Positions 26,184 through 34,968 of a stretch of 64,000 bases of DNA are shown in pieces. Location: positions 203-64,202 of the forward strand of contig NZ_PKUB01000041.1 of assembly GCF_002868845.1 (NCBI RefSeq), given 5' to 3'. Numbering within the stretch: the first letter of the stretch is position 1; each line of letters opens with the position of its first letter. Under the pieces are notes generated by a model that was given only the letters and a program-made list of their open reading frames with translations, was not told where the DNA came from and ran no database searches. Both the position numbers and the translations under genes were made by a program. The DNA comes from Desulfuromonas sp. GTDB lineage: Bacteria > Desulfobacterota > Desulfuromonadia > Desulfuromonadales > BM501.

Positions 26184-27977
26184 TCAGGCGGGTCCGGATG
26201 CCAGGGCCTTCAGTTCTTCCAACAGGCTCCGGGTAAAGTCGAAGCCCTTCTGCCAGAAGCCGGGGTCGGTCAGGTCGATGCCCAGGGGCCGCAGCCCCTC
26301 CTGCGGCGGACGGCTGCCGCCGAGACGCAACAGGTCGAGGTACTTGGGCACGAAGGAGGCGCCCTCCTCCAGGTACTTCTGGTAGAGGGCGAGCACCAGC
26401 AGCTCCCCGAAGACGTAGGAGTAGCAGTAGAAGCGGGAGTGGATGAAGTGCCCGATATAGCTCCAGCCCCAGCGATAGGAGGGGATCATCTCCACGGCGT
26501 CGCCGAAGAGCCGGGCGTTCTCCTCCTGCCACAACCGACAGAAGTCGTCAGCCGAAAGGAGCCCCCCGGCGCGCTTTTTGTGGGCGGCCAGCTCGAATCG
26601 GGTGAGCACGTTCTGGCGAAAGGTGGTGGCGATGATGTCCTCGAGCTTGGCGCAGAGCAGGGCGATCTTCACCCCCCGGTCCTCCTCCCGCTGCAGCAGG
26701 TGCCGTGTCAGGAGCATCTCCCCGAAGACGCTCGCCGTCTCGGCCATGGGCAGGGAGGGGTAGTAATGGAAGAAGTTCTGCCCCTGGGCCAGGGTGTTGT
26801 GGATGCCGTGACCCAGCTCGTGGGCGAGAGTGGAGACGTCGCGGGGGGTGCCGGTGAAGTTGAGCAGGACGTAGGGGGCGAGGCCCGGCATCATCGGCAT
26901 GCAGAAGGCGCCCCCGGTCTTGCCCGGCCGGGGCGGTACGTCGATGCGCCGCTCGGCGAAGAAGCCCTCGGCCGCCAGCGCCATTTCCGGGGCGAAGCCG
27001 CCGAATGCCTCGAGGACCAGGTCCCGGGCCTCGGCGTAGGTGAAAGTGCGTCCCTCTTCTTCGACCGGGGCATAGATATCGGTGTTCTTGAAAGTCTCCA
27101 GGCCGAGCAGGCGCCGCTTCAGGCCGAAATACTCCCGGGCCAGACCGTAGTTCGCCTCGGCGGTCTCCATCATCCGCTCCACCATCTCCGGCTCGGTCTC
27201 GCTCGCCAGGTGGGTGGGGGTCATGAGGTCGGGGTAGCCGCGCAGGTCGACCTCCTTGCCGTGGTCGAGGAAGATGTTGTTGAAGCAGGAGGAAAGCACG
27301 AGGGCGTTTTCGGCGTGCTTCTCCAGAAAGGTCGCGAAGGCCGTCTCGCGGGTCCCGCCGTCCGGATGGTGCAGCAGCGCCAGCAGCTCCTCCCCGGTCA
27401 CCTCCCGGGGCTCCTCCTCGCCGGGGAGGGTGAAGAGGTAGCGGAGGGAGGAGGACAGCTCCTCGAAGAGCTGGACGAAGGCCTGCTTTCCGGTCAGGTC
27501 CTTGCGCTGCAGGGCCTGCTCCACCTCCTCGGAGAGGGTGTAGGGAGCGTGGGCGCGGGCGTTGTCCAGGTAGTGTGCGTAGGGGGCCACGGCGGGGTCG
27601 GCGAGCAGGGCGGCGAAGCGCTCCCCCTCGATGCGCAGGATCTCCAGCTCGAAGAAAAGGACCGTCTCGGTGGCCTCGCTCCAGGCCTCCCGGGCCCGGG
27701 CGAGCAGGGCCCGGTGCCGGTCCGGGGTGCTGTCGCCGGAGAAGAGGAGCTGAGCGTAGAGCAAGGGCTTCAGACCCCGCCGCTGCAGGGCCTCGAACCG
27801 CCCCAGGGCCGTCGCCAGGTGCTGCGGGGTCAGATCCTCGCTGGCGATCCGCCCCCGGAATTCGCCCCGGAAGGCCTCGGCCAACTCCCCGGCAGCGGCG
27901 AGGTAGGCTTCCCAGCGGGGGTCTTCGGGACCATCGTAGAGGGACGAAAGATCCCAGTCCATTGCGTCTTTGCTCAT
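26184..27977 (-). CDS. pepF: M3-family oligoendopeptidase F
   Basis: The ATG at 27977 is preceded by AAGGAGG. The 597-residue cytosolic metallopeptidase has the zinc site HELGH in STLAHELGHGIHNTLAQG near residue 389, with the third ligand Glu expected in MAETASVFGEMLLTRHL about 25 residues later. PYVLLNFTGTPRDV and the late SYIGHFIHSRFYCYSYVFG segment are typical of PepF. It degrades short peptides. Length is normal for the family. Confidence 0.93.
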   Translation of the reverse strand: MSKDAMDWDLSSLYDGPEDPRWEAYLAAAGELAEAFRGEFRGRIASEDLTPQHLATALGRFEALQRRGLKPLLYAQLLFSGDSTPDRHRALLARAREAWSEATETVLFFELEILRIEGERFAALLADPAVAPYAHYLDNARAHAPYTLSEEVEQALQRKDLTGKQAFVQLFEELSSSLRYLFTLPGEEEPREVTGEELLALLHHPDGGTRETAFATFLEKHAENALVLSSCFNNIFLDHGKEVDLRGYPDLMTPTHLASETEPEMVERMMETAEANYGLAREYFGLKRRLLGLETFKNTDIYAPVEEEGRTFTYAEARDLVLEAFGGFAPEMALAAEGFFAERRIDVPPRPGKTGGAFCMPMMPGLAPYVLLNFTGTPRDVSTLAHELGHGIHNTLAQGQNFFHYYPSLPMAETASVFGEMLLTRHLLQREEDRGVKIALLCAKLEDIIATTFRQNVLTRFELAAHKKRAGGLLSADDFCRLWQEENARLFGDAVEMIPSYRWGWSYIGHFIHSRFYCYSYVFGELLVLALYQKYLEEGASFVPKYLDLLRLGGSRPPQEGLRPLGIDLTDPGFWQKGFDFTRSLLEELKALASGPA

Positions 27978-28141
27978 CGTTCAGGCCTCCTTGGTCAGGG
28001 TGCTCGGCGAAGAAACGTTAACGGCTGAAAGCCTCTCTGTCAATCCCGTTGTTCCACCGCCGCCCCCCATTGACAAACAGCCCCCCCCGCGGCTACCCTT
28101 TGCCCATGAACGCGTCCCCTGAACCACCGACGGAGAAAGAG

Positions 28142-29119
28142 ATGAAACGCCGCCTGCCTCCCATGCTCCCCCGTTACCTGGTCCAGGCGGGATTTCTCGC
28201 CCTCTTCGCCTGGTGCGCCCTGCGCTTCGGCCGCTGGGTGGCGCTCCTGCAGGAGGGGACCCTGCCCGGCTTCGAGCGGCCCCCGGCGGTGGACGGCTTC
28301 CTCCCCATCAGCGGCCTGATGGGGCTGCGCAACTGGGTTCAGACCGGAGAGCTGCACCCGGTCCACCCCGCGGCGGCTCTCATCCTCCTGGCGGCCCTGC
28401 TCACCGCCCTGCTGCTCAAGCGGGGGTTCTGCTCCTGGGTCTGCCCGGTCTTCCCCCTCTCCGAGGGGCTGTGGCGGCTGGGACAGCGCCTGTTAGGCCG
28501 CAGCTTCGCCCCCCCCTTCTGGCTCGACCTGCCCCTGCGGGGCCTCAAGTACCTGATCCTCGGCTTCTTCGCCTGGCAGATCCTGTGGCTCATGCCCCTG
28601 CCGGGACTGCGCGCCTTTCTTTCAGCCCCCTACCACAAGATCTCCGACATCCGCCTGCTGCAGTTCTTCCAGGACCCCTCGGCGGTCACCCTGGCGGTGC
28701 TCGCCGTCATGGCTCTGGCCTGCCTCTTCGTGCAGATGGCCTGGTGCCGCTACCTCTGCCCCTACGGAGCCCTGCTGGGGCTGGTCTCCCTGTTGTCGCT
28801 GGGCAAGGTCGGCCGCGATGCGGCCCGCTGCAGCCGCTGCGGTCTCTGCTCCGCCCGCTGCCCGGCCTGGCTGCCGGTGATGCAGAAGAAGACGGTCCGC
28901 TCCCCCGAATGCTACGCCTGCTACCGCTGCGTCCACGGCTGCCCCTCGCCGGGCGCCGTGGAGATGAAGCTGGCCGGCCGGATCGCCCTCCCCTCGGCGG
29001 TCTTCGCCCTGCTGCTGATCCTTCTCTTCGTCGGCATAGATCTCTACGGACGGGCCGCCGGCCGCTGGCAGAGCGACGTCTCCCCGGCGGAGATCATGCG
29101 CCTGCTGGTGCGGAGATAA
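28142..29119 (+). CDS. membrane-bound polyferredoxin (NapH/NosR-C/CcoG-like)
   Basis: The ATG at 28142 has GGAGAAAGAG upstream; in-frame ATGs further upstream have no ribosome binding site. The protein of about 325 residues has five or six transmembrane helices. Two cytoplasmic cysteine motifs of the NapH type are visible: GFCSWVCPVFPLSEG near residue 98 and MAWCRYLCPYGALLG near 200. Two ferredoxin-type 4Fe-4S clusters follow (CSRCGLCSARCP and CYACYRCVHGCP). Such proteins pass electrons across or along the inner membrane. The partner is not obvious here as the gene stands alone. Confidence 0.85.
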   Translation: MKRRLPPMLPRYLVQAGFLALFAWCALRFGRWVALLQEGTLPGFERPPAVDGFLPISGLMGLRNWVQTGELHPVHPAAALILLAALLTALLLKRGFCSWVCPVFPLSEGLWRLGQRLLGRSFAPPFWLDLPLRGLKYLILGFFAWQILWLMPLPGLRAFLSAPYHKISDIRLLQFFQDPSAVTLAVLAVMALACLFVQMAWCRYLCPYGALLGLVSLLSLGKVGRDAARCSRCGLCSARCPAWLPVMQKKTVRSPECYACYRCVHGCPSPGAVEMKLAGRIALPSAVFALLLILLFVGIDLYGRAAGRWQSDVSPAEIMRLLVRR

Positions 29120-29228
29120 ACCGGCCGCGGCGGACGCAAAAACTTTGACGGAAAAACCGCCCTGTGGTAATAGTTATCCATTATTAGAATACATCGATAC
29201 CCTCTCATAGCGCCGTACAGGAGGTTTC

Positions 29229-29741
29229 ATGAAGGTCGAGGAATTCTGCCATCAGCTCGAAGAGCAGCTTGCCCCCCTGGCCGACGCCGAACAGCGGATC
29301 GAAACGGCCGTCCAGGCCGTTTCCCGGGCCTACGGCGTCAGCACCGAAGAGGTGGCCATCTTTTCCCTGGACGCCGGCCGCACCATTCTCCACTTCCGCT
29401 GGCCTCTCAAGCTGAAAAAACTCGGCTTCATCCCCCTGTCCTCCCACGACTCCCTGGCCTCCCGCACCGTCCGCGACAACAAGGCCTTTCTCAACAACCG
29501 CTTCTCCTCGGCGCCCCACACCTCCATCTTCGAACGGGTCCGCCTGGAAGAGGGCCGCGTGGAGAAACCCCTGCCGATCCAGAAAATCATCAGCGTCCCC
29601 ATCTCCGGAGAGGGCCAGGTCAAAGGGGTCATCCAGGTCTCGCGCAAAGCGGCAAAAGCCAACGAGGGGGTCAAGGACTTCGTGAAAAACGACCTGACCA
29701 CCCTCGTTGCCATCGCCAAGGTCCTCGGCAAGCACCTTTAG
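29229..29741 (+). CDS. GAF-domain protein
   Basis: CAGGAGG lies eight bases before ATG 29229. The 170-residue protein starts with a helical segment (EQLAPLADAEQRIETAVQAV). A GAF-like fold follows (VAIFSLDAGRTILHFRWPL, then IISVPISGEGQVKGVIQVS) with a C-terminal helix. There is no output domain. Single GAF proteins of this form are frequent in Geobacter-type genomes with no defined ligand. An intrinsic terminator follows directly. Confidence 0.8.
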   Translation: MKVEEFCHQLEEQLAPLADAEQRIETAVQAVSRAYGVSTEEVAIFSLDAGRTILHFRWPLKLKKLGFIPLSSHDSLASRTVRDNKAFLNNRFSSAPHTSIFERVRLEEGRVEKPLPIQKIISVPISGEGQVKGVIQVSRKAAKANEGVKDFVKNDLTTLVAIAKVLGKHL

Positions 29742-29752
29742 TCCTCTTCCGA

Positions 29753-29781
29753 CCCCGCCCCCTCCGGGCGGGGTTTTGTTT
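29753..29781 (+). terminator. intrinsic terminator after GAF gene
   Basis: CCCCGCCC and GGGCGGGG pair around CCTCC, followed by TTTTGTTT. It isolates the GAF gene from the lexA promoter immediately downstream. Confidence 0.85.
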
Positions 29782-29785
29782 GCCC

Positions 29786-29814
29786 TTGACTTACGCAAAA
29801 CTTACGCATATGCT
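29786..29814 (+). promoter_or_regulatory. lexA promoter with direct-repeat operator in the spacer
   Basis: TTGACT (29786-29791) and TATGCT (29809-29814) are 17 bases apart. The spacer holds two copies of CTTACGCA at an 11-bp period (TTACGCA at 29791-29797 and 29802-29808). Repeats one helical turn apart inside the promoter of a lexA gene are a likely autoregulatory operator. The sequence is unlike the E. coli SOS box. Confidence 0.7.
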
Positions 29815-29852
29815 CCTTCCATACCATGCACCCTGACCCTGCGAGACCGCAA

Positions 29853-30455
29853 ATGAGCCCCCTGACCCCCAAACAGAAGCGCATCCTCGATTTCATCACC
29901 GGACACATCGAACAGCAGGGCTACCCTCCCTCGCAGCAGGAGATCGCCCGAGCTTTCGGCTTCCGCTCCCTCGGCACGGTACAGAACTACCTGGTACGCC
30001 TGGAACGGGAAGGCGCCTTGCAGCGAGACTGGAACGCCCGCCGGGGCCTGCGCCCGGTGCGCCAAGCTCCCCGCGGCGTGGAACTGCCGCTGGCGGGGAC
30101 CGTGGCCGCCGGCAAGCCGATCGAGGCCGTGGAAACGCCGGACATCCTGGAGGTCCCCCCCTCCATGGCGGGCCGCGGGGAGAACTTCGTCCTGCGGGTG
30201 AAAGGCGATTCCATGGTCGGCGACGGAATCCTTGACGGCGACTACGTGGTGGTGCGAAAGCAGGCGAGCGCCGACAGCGGCCAGACGGTCGTCGCCCTGA
30301 TCGACGGCGAGGCCACGGTCAAACGGCTGCATCGCCGAAGCGAAAGCGTCGAACTGCACCCCGCCAACCCCGCCATGGCCCCCATCACCGTCGAGCCCGG
30401 CAGCGACTTCCGCATCGAGGGGGTTGTTGTCGGGGTGATCCGGCACTGCGAGTAA
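29853..30455 (+). CDS. lexA: LexA repressor
   Basis: I chose ATG 29853 (MSPLTPKQKRILDFITGHIE); an ATG at 29826 would lie only about 5 bases from the predicted transcript start. The 200-residue protein has a winged-helix DNA-binding domain (GYPPSQQEIARAFGFRSLGT). The autocleavage region is PLAGTVAAG, and the S24 catalytic pair is Ser in VKGDSMVGDGI and Lys in GEATVKRLH. It represses SOS genes and cleaves itself with RecA. It heads a cassette with imuB and dnaE2, so it probably controls DNA-damage-induced mutagenesis. Confidence 0.93.
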   Translation: MSPLTPKQKRILDFITGHIEQQGYPPSQQEIARAFGFRSLGTVQNYLVRLEREGALQRDWNARRGLRPVRQAPRGVELPLAGTVAAGKPIEAVETPDILEVPPSMAGRGENFVLRVKGDSMVGDGILDGDYVVVRKQASADSGQTVVALIDGEATVKRLHRRSESVELHPANPAMAPITVEPGSDFRIEGVVVGVIRHCE

Positions 30456-30456
30456 G

Positions 30457-30532
30457 AGCCGTGACGCGTAACGCGTGACGCGCCTCCCCACTACCCTTGT
30501 CACGCGTCACCTGTCACGCGTCACGGTCTTAC
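30457..30532. repeat. 7-bp periodic repeat forming an inverted repeat between lexA and imuB
   Basis: The segment reads GTGACGC-GTAACGC-GTGACGC and, after a short spacer, GTCACGC-GTCACCT-GTCACGC-GTCACGG. Both blocks have an exact 7-bp period and are inverted relative to each other, so the transcript can fold into a long hairpin in the leader of imuB. Confidence 0.8.
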
Positions 30533-30537
30533 ACCCT

Positions 30538-31728
30538 ATGCGCTCCATCCTCCACCTTTCGATTCCAGCCTTTCCCGTGGCCGTGGCCCGGGTGACCGAA
30601 CCGGCACTGCGTCAGCATCCGGGGGCGGTGGCCCCGGCCCATTCGGAGCGGGCCCTGGTCCAGGCGGTCTCCACGGAGGCCCGGGCGGACGGGGTGCGCG
30701 AAGGGATGCCCGTCTACCGGGCCCGACGCTTCTGCCCCGCCCTCAAGCTCCTCCCCCCCGACCCGGCCCTGGCCGGGCGGGCGATGAAGGCCCTGGTGGA
30801 GCTGACATCGGCTTACACCCCCCTGTGGGAACCGGGGCGAACCGGCCGGCTCTATCTCGACCTGACCGGCACCGGCCGCCTGCTCGGCCCGGGCCGGGAT
30901 GCGGCGGCTCGGCTGGAGCGGGAGATTCGCGACCGCCTGCGCCTGGCCGGGAACGTCGGGGTGGCCGCGAACAAGCTGACTTCGCGCATCGCTTCGGACT
31001 ATCTTGACAAGCCCGGGGTCTGCGACGTGCTGCGGGGCAGCGAGGGGAACTTCATCGGCCCCCTGCCCGTCTCGGTCCTGCCGGGGATGGGGGAAGCCCG
31101 CACCCGGCTCCTGCTGGAGGAACTCAACCTGCGCCGGGTGGAAGAGCTGGCCCGCCTCTCCCTGGCCCAACTGCACCTCGTCTTCGGCCCCCTCGACCTG
31201 CTCATGCAGCGGCGGGCCCGGGGGATCGACCCCTCCCCCGTCCTGCCCCCCCGGCGAATCCCGATGGTGGCTGAGGAGGCCCTCCTGCCCCGGGAGGAGA
31301 ACGACGACGCCCTGCTGATGGCCGAGGTGTGCCGCCTCGCCGAAAGGTGCGGCTTTCGCCTGCGCGAGCGGGGCCTGGGCGCGGGGCAGCTGAGCTTCAC
31401 CCTGCACTACGCCGACGGGGTGGCGGTGCGCCGCTCGGCGACCCTGCCTCGCCCCGAGAGCACCGATGCAGCCCTGCTGGCGGCGGCCGGGGAACTCTTC
31501 CGCAGGGCCTGCGAGCGGCGGGTGCGGGTCAAGTCGATGCGCCTGGCCTGCGGACGCCTCGCCCCGGCAGGCCGCCAGCTGGACCTGTTCGGCGACCACG
31601 ACACCTCCCCCCAGGAGAAGGCCCTGCAGCAGGCCCTCGACGAGCTGCGCGGCCGCTACGGCATGAACGCGGTGAGGCGGGGGAAGAGCTTGGCTCCCGG
31701 CTCCCGGCTTCTGGATTCCGGCGCCTAA
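30538..31728 (+). CDS. imuB: ImuB, inactive Y-family polymerase-like mutasome subunit
   Basis: The 396-residue protein has the Y-family fold (palm, fingers, thumb with helix-hairpin motif SVLPGMGEARTRLLLEELNL). The catalytic acids are missing: the N-terminal 'D-x-D' becomes HLSIPAF, and the SxDE block becomes PLWEPGRTGRLYLDLTG. Near the C-terminus RQLDLFGD is a beta-clamp binding motif of the QLxLF type. Both points are features of ImuB, the clamp-binding scaffold that recruits the DnaE2 polymerase. It lies four bases upstream of dnaE2. No imuA is present between lexA and imuB. Confidence 0.87.
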   Translation: MRSILHLSIPAFPVAVARVTEPALRQHPGAVAPAHSERALVQAVSTEARADGVREGMPVYRARRFCPALKLLPPDPALAGRAMKALVELTSAYTPLWEPGRTGRLYLDLTGTGRLLGPGRDAAARLEREIRDRLRLAGNVGVAANKLTSRIASDYLDKPGVCDVLRGSEGNFIGPLPVSVLPGMGEARTRLLLEELNLRRVEELARLSLAQLHLVFGPLDLLMQRRARGIDPSPVLPPRRIPMVAEEALLPREENDDALLMAEVCRLAERCGFRLRERGLGAGQLSFTLHYADGVAVRRSATLPRPESTDAALLAAAGELFRRACERRVRVKSMRLACGRLAPAGRQLDLFGDHDTSPQEKALQQALDELRGRYGMNAVRRGKSLAPGSRLLDSGA

Positions 31729-31731
31729 GCG

Positions 31732-34731
31732 ATGTTCGCCCACCTCCACGTCCACTCCTCCTTCTCCCCCGGCTGGGGCGTGCGCACGCCGCGGGAGATG
31801 TGCCGCCGGGCCCGCGCCCTCGGCATGACCCACCTGGCCCTGACCGACCGCAACGGCCTGTACGGCATCCCCCACTTTCTGGAGGTGGCCGCCGAGGAAG
31901 GGATCCGCCCCATCATCGGCTCCGAGGTGGCGGCCGGAAAGAACCGGGCGCTCCTCCTGGCCCGGAACGAAGAGGGCTACGCCAACCTCTGCCGCCTCCT
32001 CTCCGAGCGCCACTGCCGCACCGGCTTCTCCCTGCCCGAAGCGCTGCCCCCCCTGCGCCGCGGCCTGGCCGTCCTCAGCGACGACCCCGAGGTCCTCGAA
32101 TCGCTGCGCCGCGGCGGCCGCGACGACCTCTACGTCGAGCTCTCGCCGGGGCACGCCATGGGCCGCGCCCTGGCCCTCGCCCGCAGCCTGCGGCTGCCCC
32201 CCGTCGCCACCTGCCGCGCCGTTTCGATCGAGGCGGAGGACTTCGAGCTGCACCGGGTGTTGCGGGCCATCGCCACCAGCGCCAAGCTCTCCCGCCTCGC
32301 TCCCGAGAGCTGCGCCCGGGAGGGAGACCGCCTCCTCTCTCCCCGGGAGCTGGCCGATCTCTTCCCCCACTGCCCCGAGGCCCTGGAGAACGCCGCCGGG
32401 ATCGCCGCAGGGTGCAAAACCGACTGGGACTTCTACGCCACCATCTTCCCCGCCTTCCGGGGGATGGAGAAGGAAGAGGCGATCGAGGAACTGGCGCTGC
32501 GGGCCCGGGCCGGGGCCCGCAGCCGCTACGGGGCCATCGACGCCGTTGTGGAAGCGCGTCTTCAGAAGGAGCTGGCCATCATCGGCGCCAAGGGCTTCGC
32601 CCACTACTTCCTGGTGGTGGAGGAGATCGCCCGACAGTCGCCGCGCACATGCGGGCGGGGCAGCGCCGCGGCCTCCCTGGTCTCCTACTGCCTCGGCATC
32701 ACCCACGTCGACCCGATCCGGCACAACCTCTTCTTCGAGCGCTTCCTCAACGAGGGGCGCATCGACCCGCCGGACATCGACATCGACTTCCCCTGGGACG
32801 AGCGCGACGGCGTGCTCGATTTCGCCTTCGCCCGCTACGGAAGCCGCCGGGCGGCCATGGTGGCCAACCAGATCGGCTTCAGGGGACGGGCCGCCCTGCG
32901 CGAGACGGCCAAGGTGTTCGGCATCCCGGAGGCCGAGATCAAGATGGTGACAAAGCGCATCTCGACCTACTGGGAGGCGGAACAGTCCGTCGCGGCGACG
33001 GGCGCACATCCCCTGTTCGCCGGCGACCCGCTTCCCCCCGAGTGGCGCCGGATTCTCCGCATCGCCGGCCGCCTGAAGGGGCACCTGCGCCACCTCTCCC
33101 TGCACTGCGGCGGCCTGGTGATCGTCCCCGACGAGATCCGCCGTTTTGTCCCGGTGGAGGTCTCCGCCAAGGGGCTTCCGGTCATCCAGTGGGAGAAGGA
33201 CCAGGCGGAGGCCGCCGGCCTTGTCAAGATCGACATCCTCGGCAACCGCTCCCTGGCGGTGATCCGAGACGCCCTGGAGGCGGTGAAGGAGAATACCGGC
33301 CGCGACATCGACTACGCCGCCTGGGACCCCCTCGCCGACGAGGCGACCCGGGCGCTAGTGCGGCGCGGCGAGACCATGGGCTGCTTCTACATCGAGTCCC
33401 CCGCCACCCGCCAGCTGCTGCGCAAGATGTGGGGCGGCCCGGAGGCAGGCGGCCGCGACCTCTTCGAACATCTGGTCATGGCCTCTTCCATCATCCGCCC
33501 GGCGGCCAACACCTATATCCGCGAGTTCGTCGCCCGGGTGCGGGGCAGGTCCTGGAAGCCGCTGCACCCCCTGCTCGGGGAGGTACTCGACGAGACCTAC
33601 GGCATCGCGGTCTACCAGGAGCAGATCACCCGGATGGCCATGGCCATGGCCGGGTTCTCCCCCTTCGAGGGGGACCAGCTGCGCAAGATCATCAGCAAGA
33701 AGCACAAGGGGAAAAAACTGGAGGACCTGCGGCGGCGCTTCCTCGCCGGCGGCGGGGAGAAAGGGATCGCCCCGGAGGTCCTGGAGCGGGCCTGGAAGCA
33801 GATCCTTTCTTTCGGCGGCTACTCCTTCTGCAAGCCCCACTCGGCCTCCTACGCCCTGGTCAGCGTCAAGTCCGCCTGGCTCAAGGCCAACTACCCGGCC
33901 GAGTTCATGGCCGCGGTGATCTCCAACGAGGGAGGCTTCTACTCGCCCCTGGCCTATCTCTCCGAGTGCCGGCGCCTTGGGCTCAAGGTGCTGCCCCCCG
34001 ACGTCAACGCCAGCGGCCGGCACTACACGGGCGCAGGGCGCGAGGTGCGGGTCGGCCTGATGCAGATCGGGGGCCTGACCCGTCAGGGCCTGGAGACGGT
34101 TTTGAATGAACGGGCCCGAGGAGGACCCTATCGCAGTTTCGGGGATTTTTTGCAGCGGGCGCCCCTCGGTCCGGCCGACGCCCGGCTCCTGGTCAAGGCG
34201 GGGTGTTTCGACGCCCTGGAGAGGCGGGAGAGCCGGCCCCGCCTGGGCTGGGAAATCCTGCGCTTTCACCGCGCCCCCCGGGGACAGAGCGAAGAACTGT
34301 TCGCCCGGCCCGCCGCGGAGCTGCCCGCCCCGCCCCCCTTCGAGGCGGCCGCGGTGCTGCGCCAGGAGATCGAGACCCTCGGCATGCTGGTCTCCTGCCA
34401 TCCCCTGGTCCCCCACCGGCGCCCCCTCGCGAGGGCCGGGACCGTGCCGGCGGCCGAACTATCCCGCTGGACCGGGCGCTACGTCAGCGTCGCGGGGTGG
34501 TGGGTGACGGGGAAGGTCGTACAGACCCGCAAAGGGAGCCCCATGGAGTTCCTCTCCTTCGAAGACACCACGGCCATCTTCGACGCCACCTTCTTCCCCA
34601 GAACCTACGCGCGGTTCTGCCGCAAGCTCTCCCGGCTGCGCCCCTACCTGCTCAAGGGACGGGTGGAGGAGGAGTTCGGGGTGGCGACCCTCAACGTCGA
34701 ATGGGTCGGGTTTCTCGACGAGGCCGCCTGA
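31732..34731 (+). CDS. dnaE2: error-prone DNA polymerase III alpha-type subunit DnaE2 (ImuC)
   Basis: The 999-residue protein begins with a PHP domain (MFAHLHVHSSFSPGWGVRTP). The polymerase core shows CGRGSAAASLVSYCLGIT and the catalytic acids in PPDIDIDFPWDERDGVLDF near residue 350. The fingers and thumb region has FSFEGDQL-type sequence and SFGGYSFCKPHSASYALVS near 690. An OB-fold follows near the end (YVSVAGWWVTGKVVQTRKG). It is shorter than replicative DnaE and lacks the C-terminal tail, as usual for DnaE2. It carries out SOS translesion synthesis with ImuB. Confidence 0.93.
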   Translation: MFAHLHVHSSFSPGWGVRTPREMCRRARALGMTHLALTDRNGLYGIPHFLEVAAEEGIRPIIGSEVAAGKNRALLLARNEEGYANLCRLLSERHCRTGFSLPEALPPLRRGLAVLSDDPEVLESLRRGGRDDLYVELSPGHAMGRALALARSLRLPPVATCRAVSIEAEDFELHRVLRAIATSAKLSRLAPESCAREGDRLLSPRELADLFPHCPEALENAAGIAAGCKTDWDFYATIFPAFRGMEKEEAIEELALRARAGARSRYGAIDAVVEARLQKELAIIGAKGFAHYFLVVEEIARQSPRTCGRGSAAASLVSYCLGITHVDPIRHNLFFERFLNEGRIDPPDIDIDFPWDERDGVLDFAFARYGSRRAAMVANQIGFRGRAALRETAKVFGIPEAEIKMVTKRISTYWEAEQSVAATGAHPLFAGDPLPPEWRRILRIAGRLKGHLRHLSLHCGGLVIVPDEIRRFVPVEVSAKGLPVIQWEKDQAEAAGLVKIDILGNRSLAVIRDALEAVKENTGRDIDYAAWDPLADEATRALVRRGETMGCFYIESPATRQLLRKMWGGPEAGGRDLFEHLVMASSIIRPAANTYIREFVARVRGRSWKPLHPLLGEVLDETYGIAVYQEQITRMAMAMAGFSPFEGDQLRKIISKKHKGKKLEDLRRRFLAGGGEKGIAPEVLERAWKQILSFGGYSFCKPHSASYALVSVKSAWLKANYPAEFMAAVISNEGGFYSPLAYLSECRRLGLKVLPPDVNASGRHYTGAGREVRVGLMQIGGLTRQGLETVLNERARGGPYRSFGDFLQRAPLGPADARLLVKAGCFDALERRESRPRLGWEILRFHRAPRGQSEELFARPAAELPAPPPFEAAAVLRQEIETLGMLVSCHPLVPHRRPLARAGTVPAAELSRWTGRYVSVAGWWVTGKVVQTRKGSPMEFLSFEDTTAIFDATFFPRTYARFCRKLSRLRPYLLKGRVEEEFGVATLNVEWVGFLDEAA

Positions 34732-34869
34732 ATCCCCATGCCGCCCGCTCCTTTCGCTTGCTCGGGACACATGGGGTTAAAAACTTGAGAACCAGCCCCA
34801 AAAACCGGCCTCACGCCCGTTCGCCTGCGCTCACTCAAGCCGCAAAGACGCAAAGAAAGGCCGATCCGC

Positions 34870-34905
34870 CCCTGCCTTCTCTGTGTCTCCGTACCTCCGT
34901 GGCCA
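34870..34905. repeat. 8-bp periodic intergenic repeat
   Basis: The block reads CTCTGTGT-CTCCGTAC-CTCCGTGG-CC, an 8-bp period. The same unit recurs near 40146-40228 and more weakly near 36890-36950. It lies just upstream of the terminator between dnaE2 and the next convergent gene. Confidence 0.65.
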
Positions 34906-34909
34906 ACGA

Positions 34910-34937
34910 AAAAGCCCCGGCAAAAAGCCGGGGCTTG
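34910..34937. terminator. bidirectional terminator between dnaE2 and the VCBS-like gene
   Basis: AAAAAGCCCCGGC pairs with GCCGGGGCTT around AAAAA. It lies between the convergent ends of dnaE2 and the minus-strand gene. Confidence 0.8.
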
Positions 34938-34968
34938 AGGTTTCAGGGGAAGGAGGAAGTCTCCAGAT

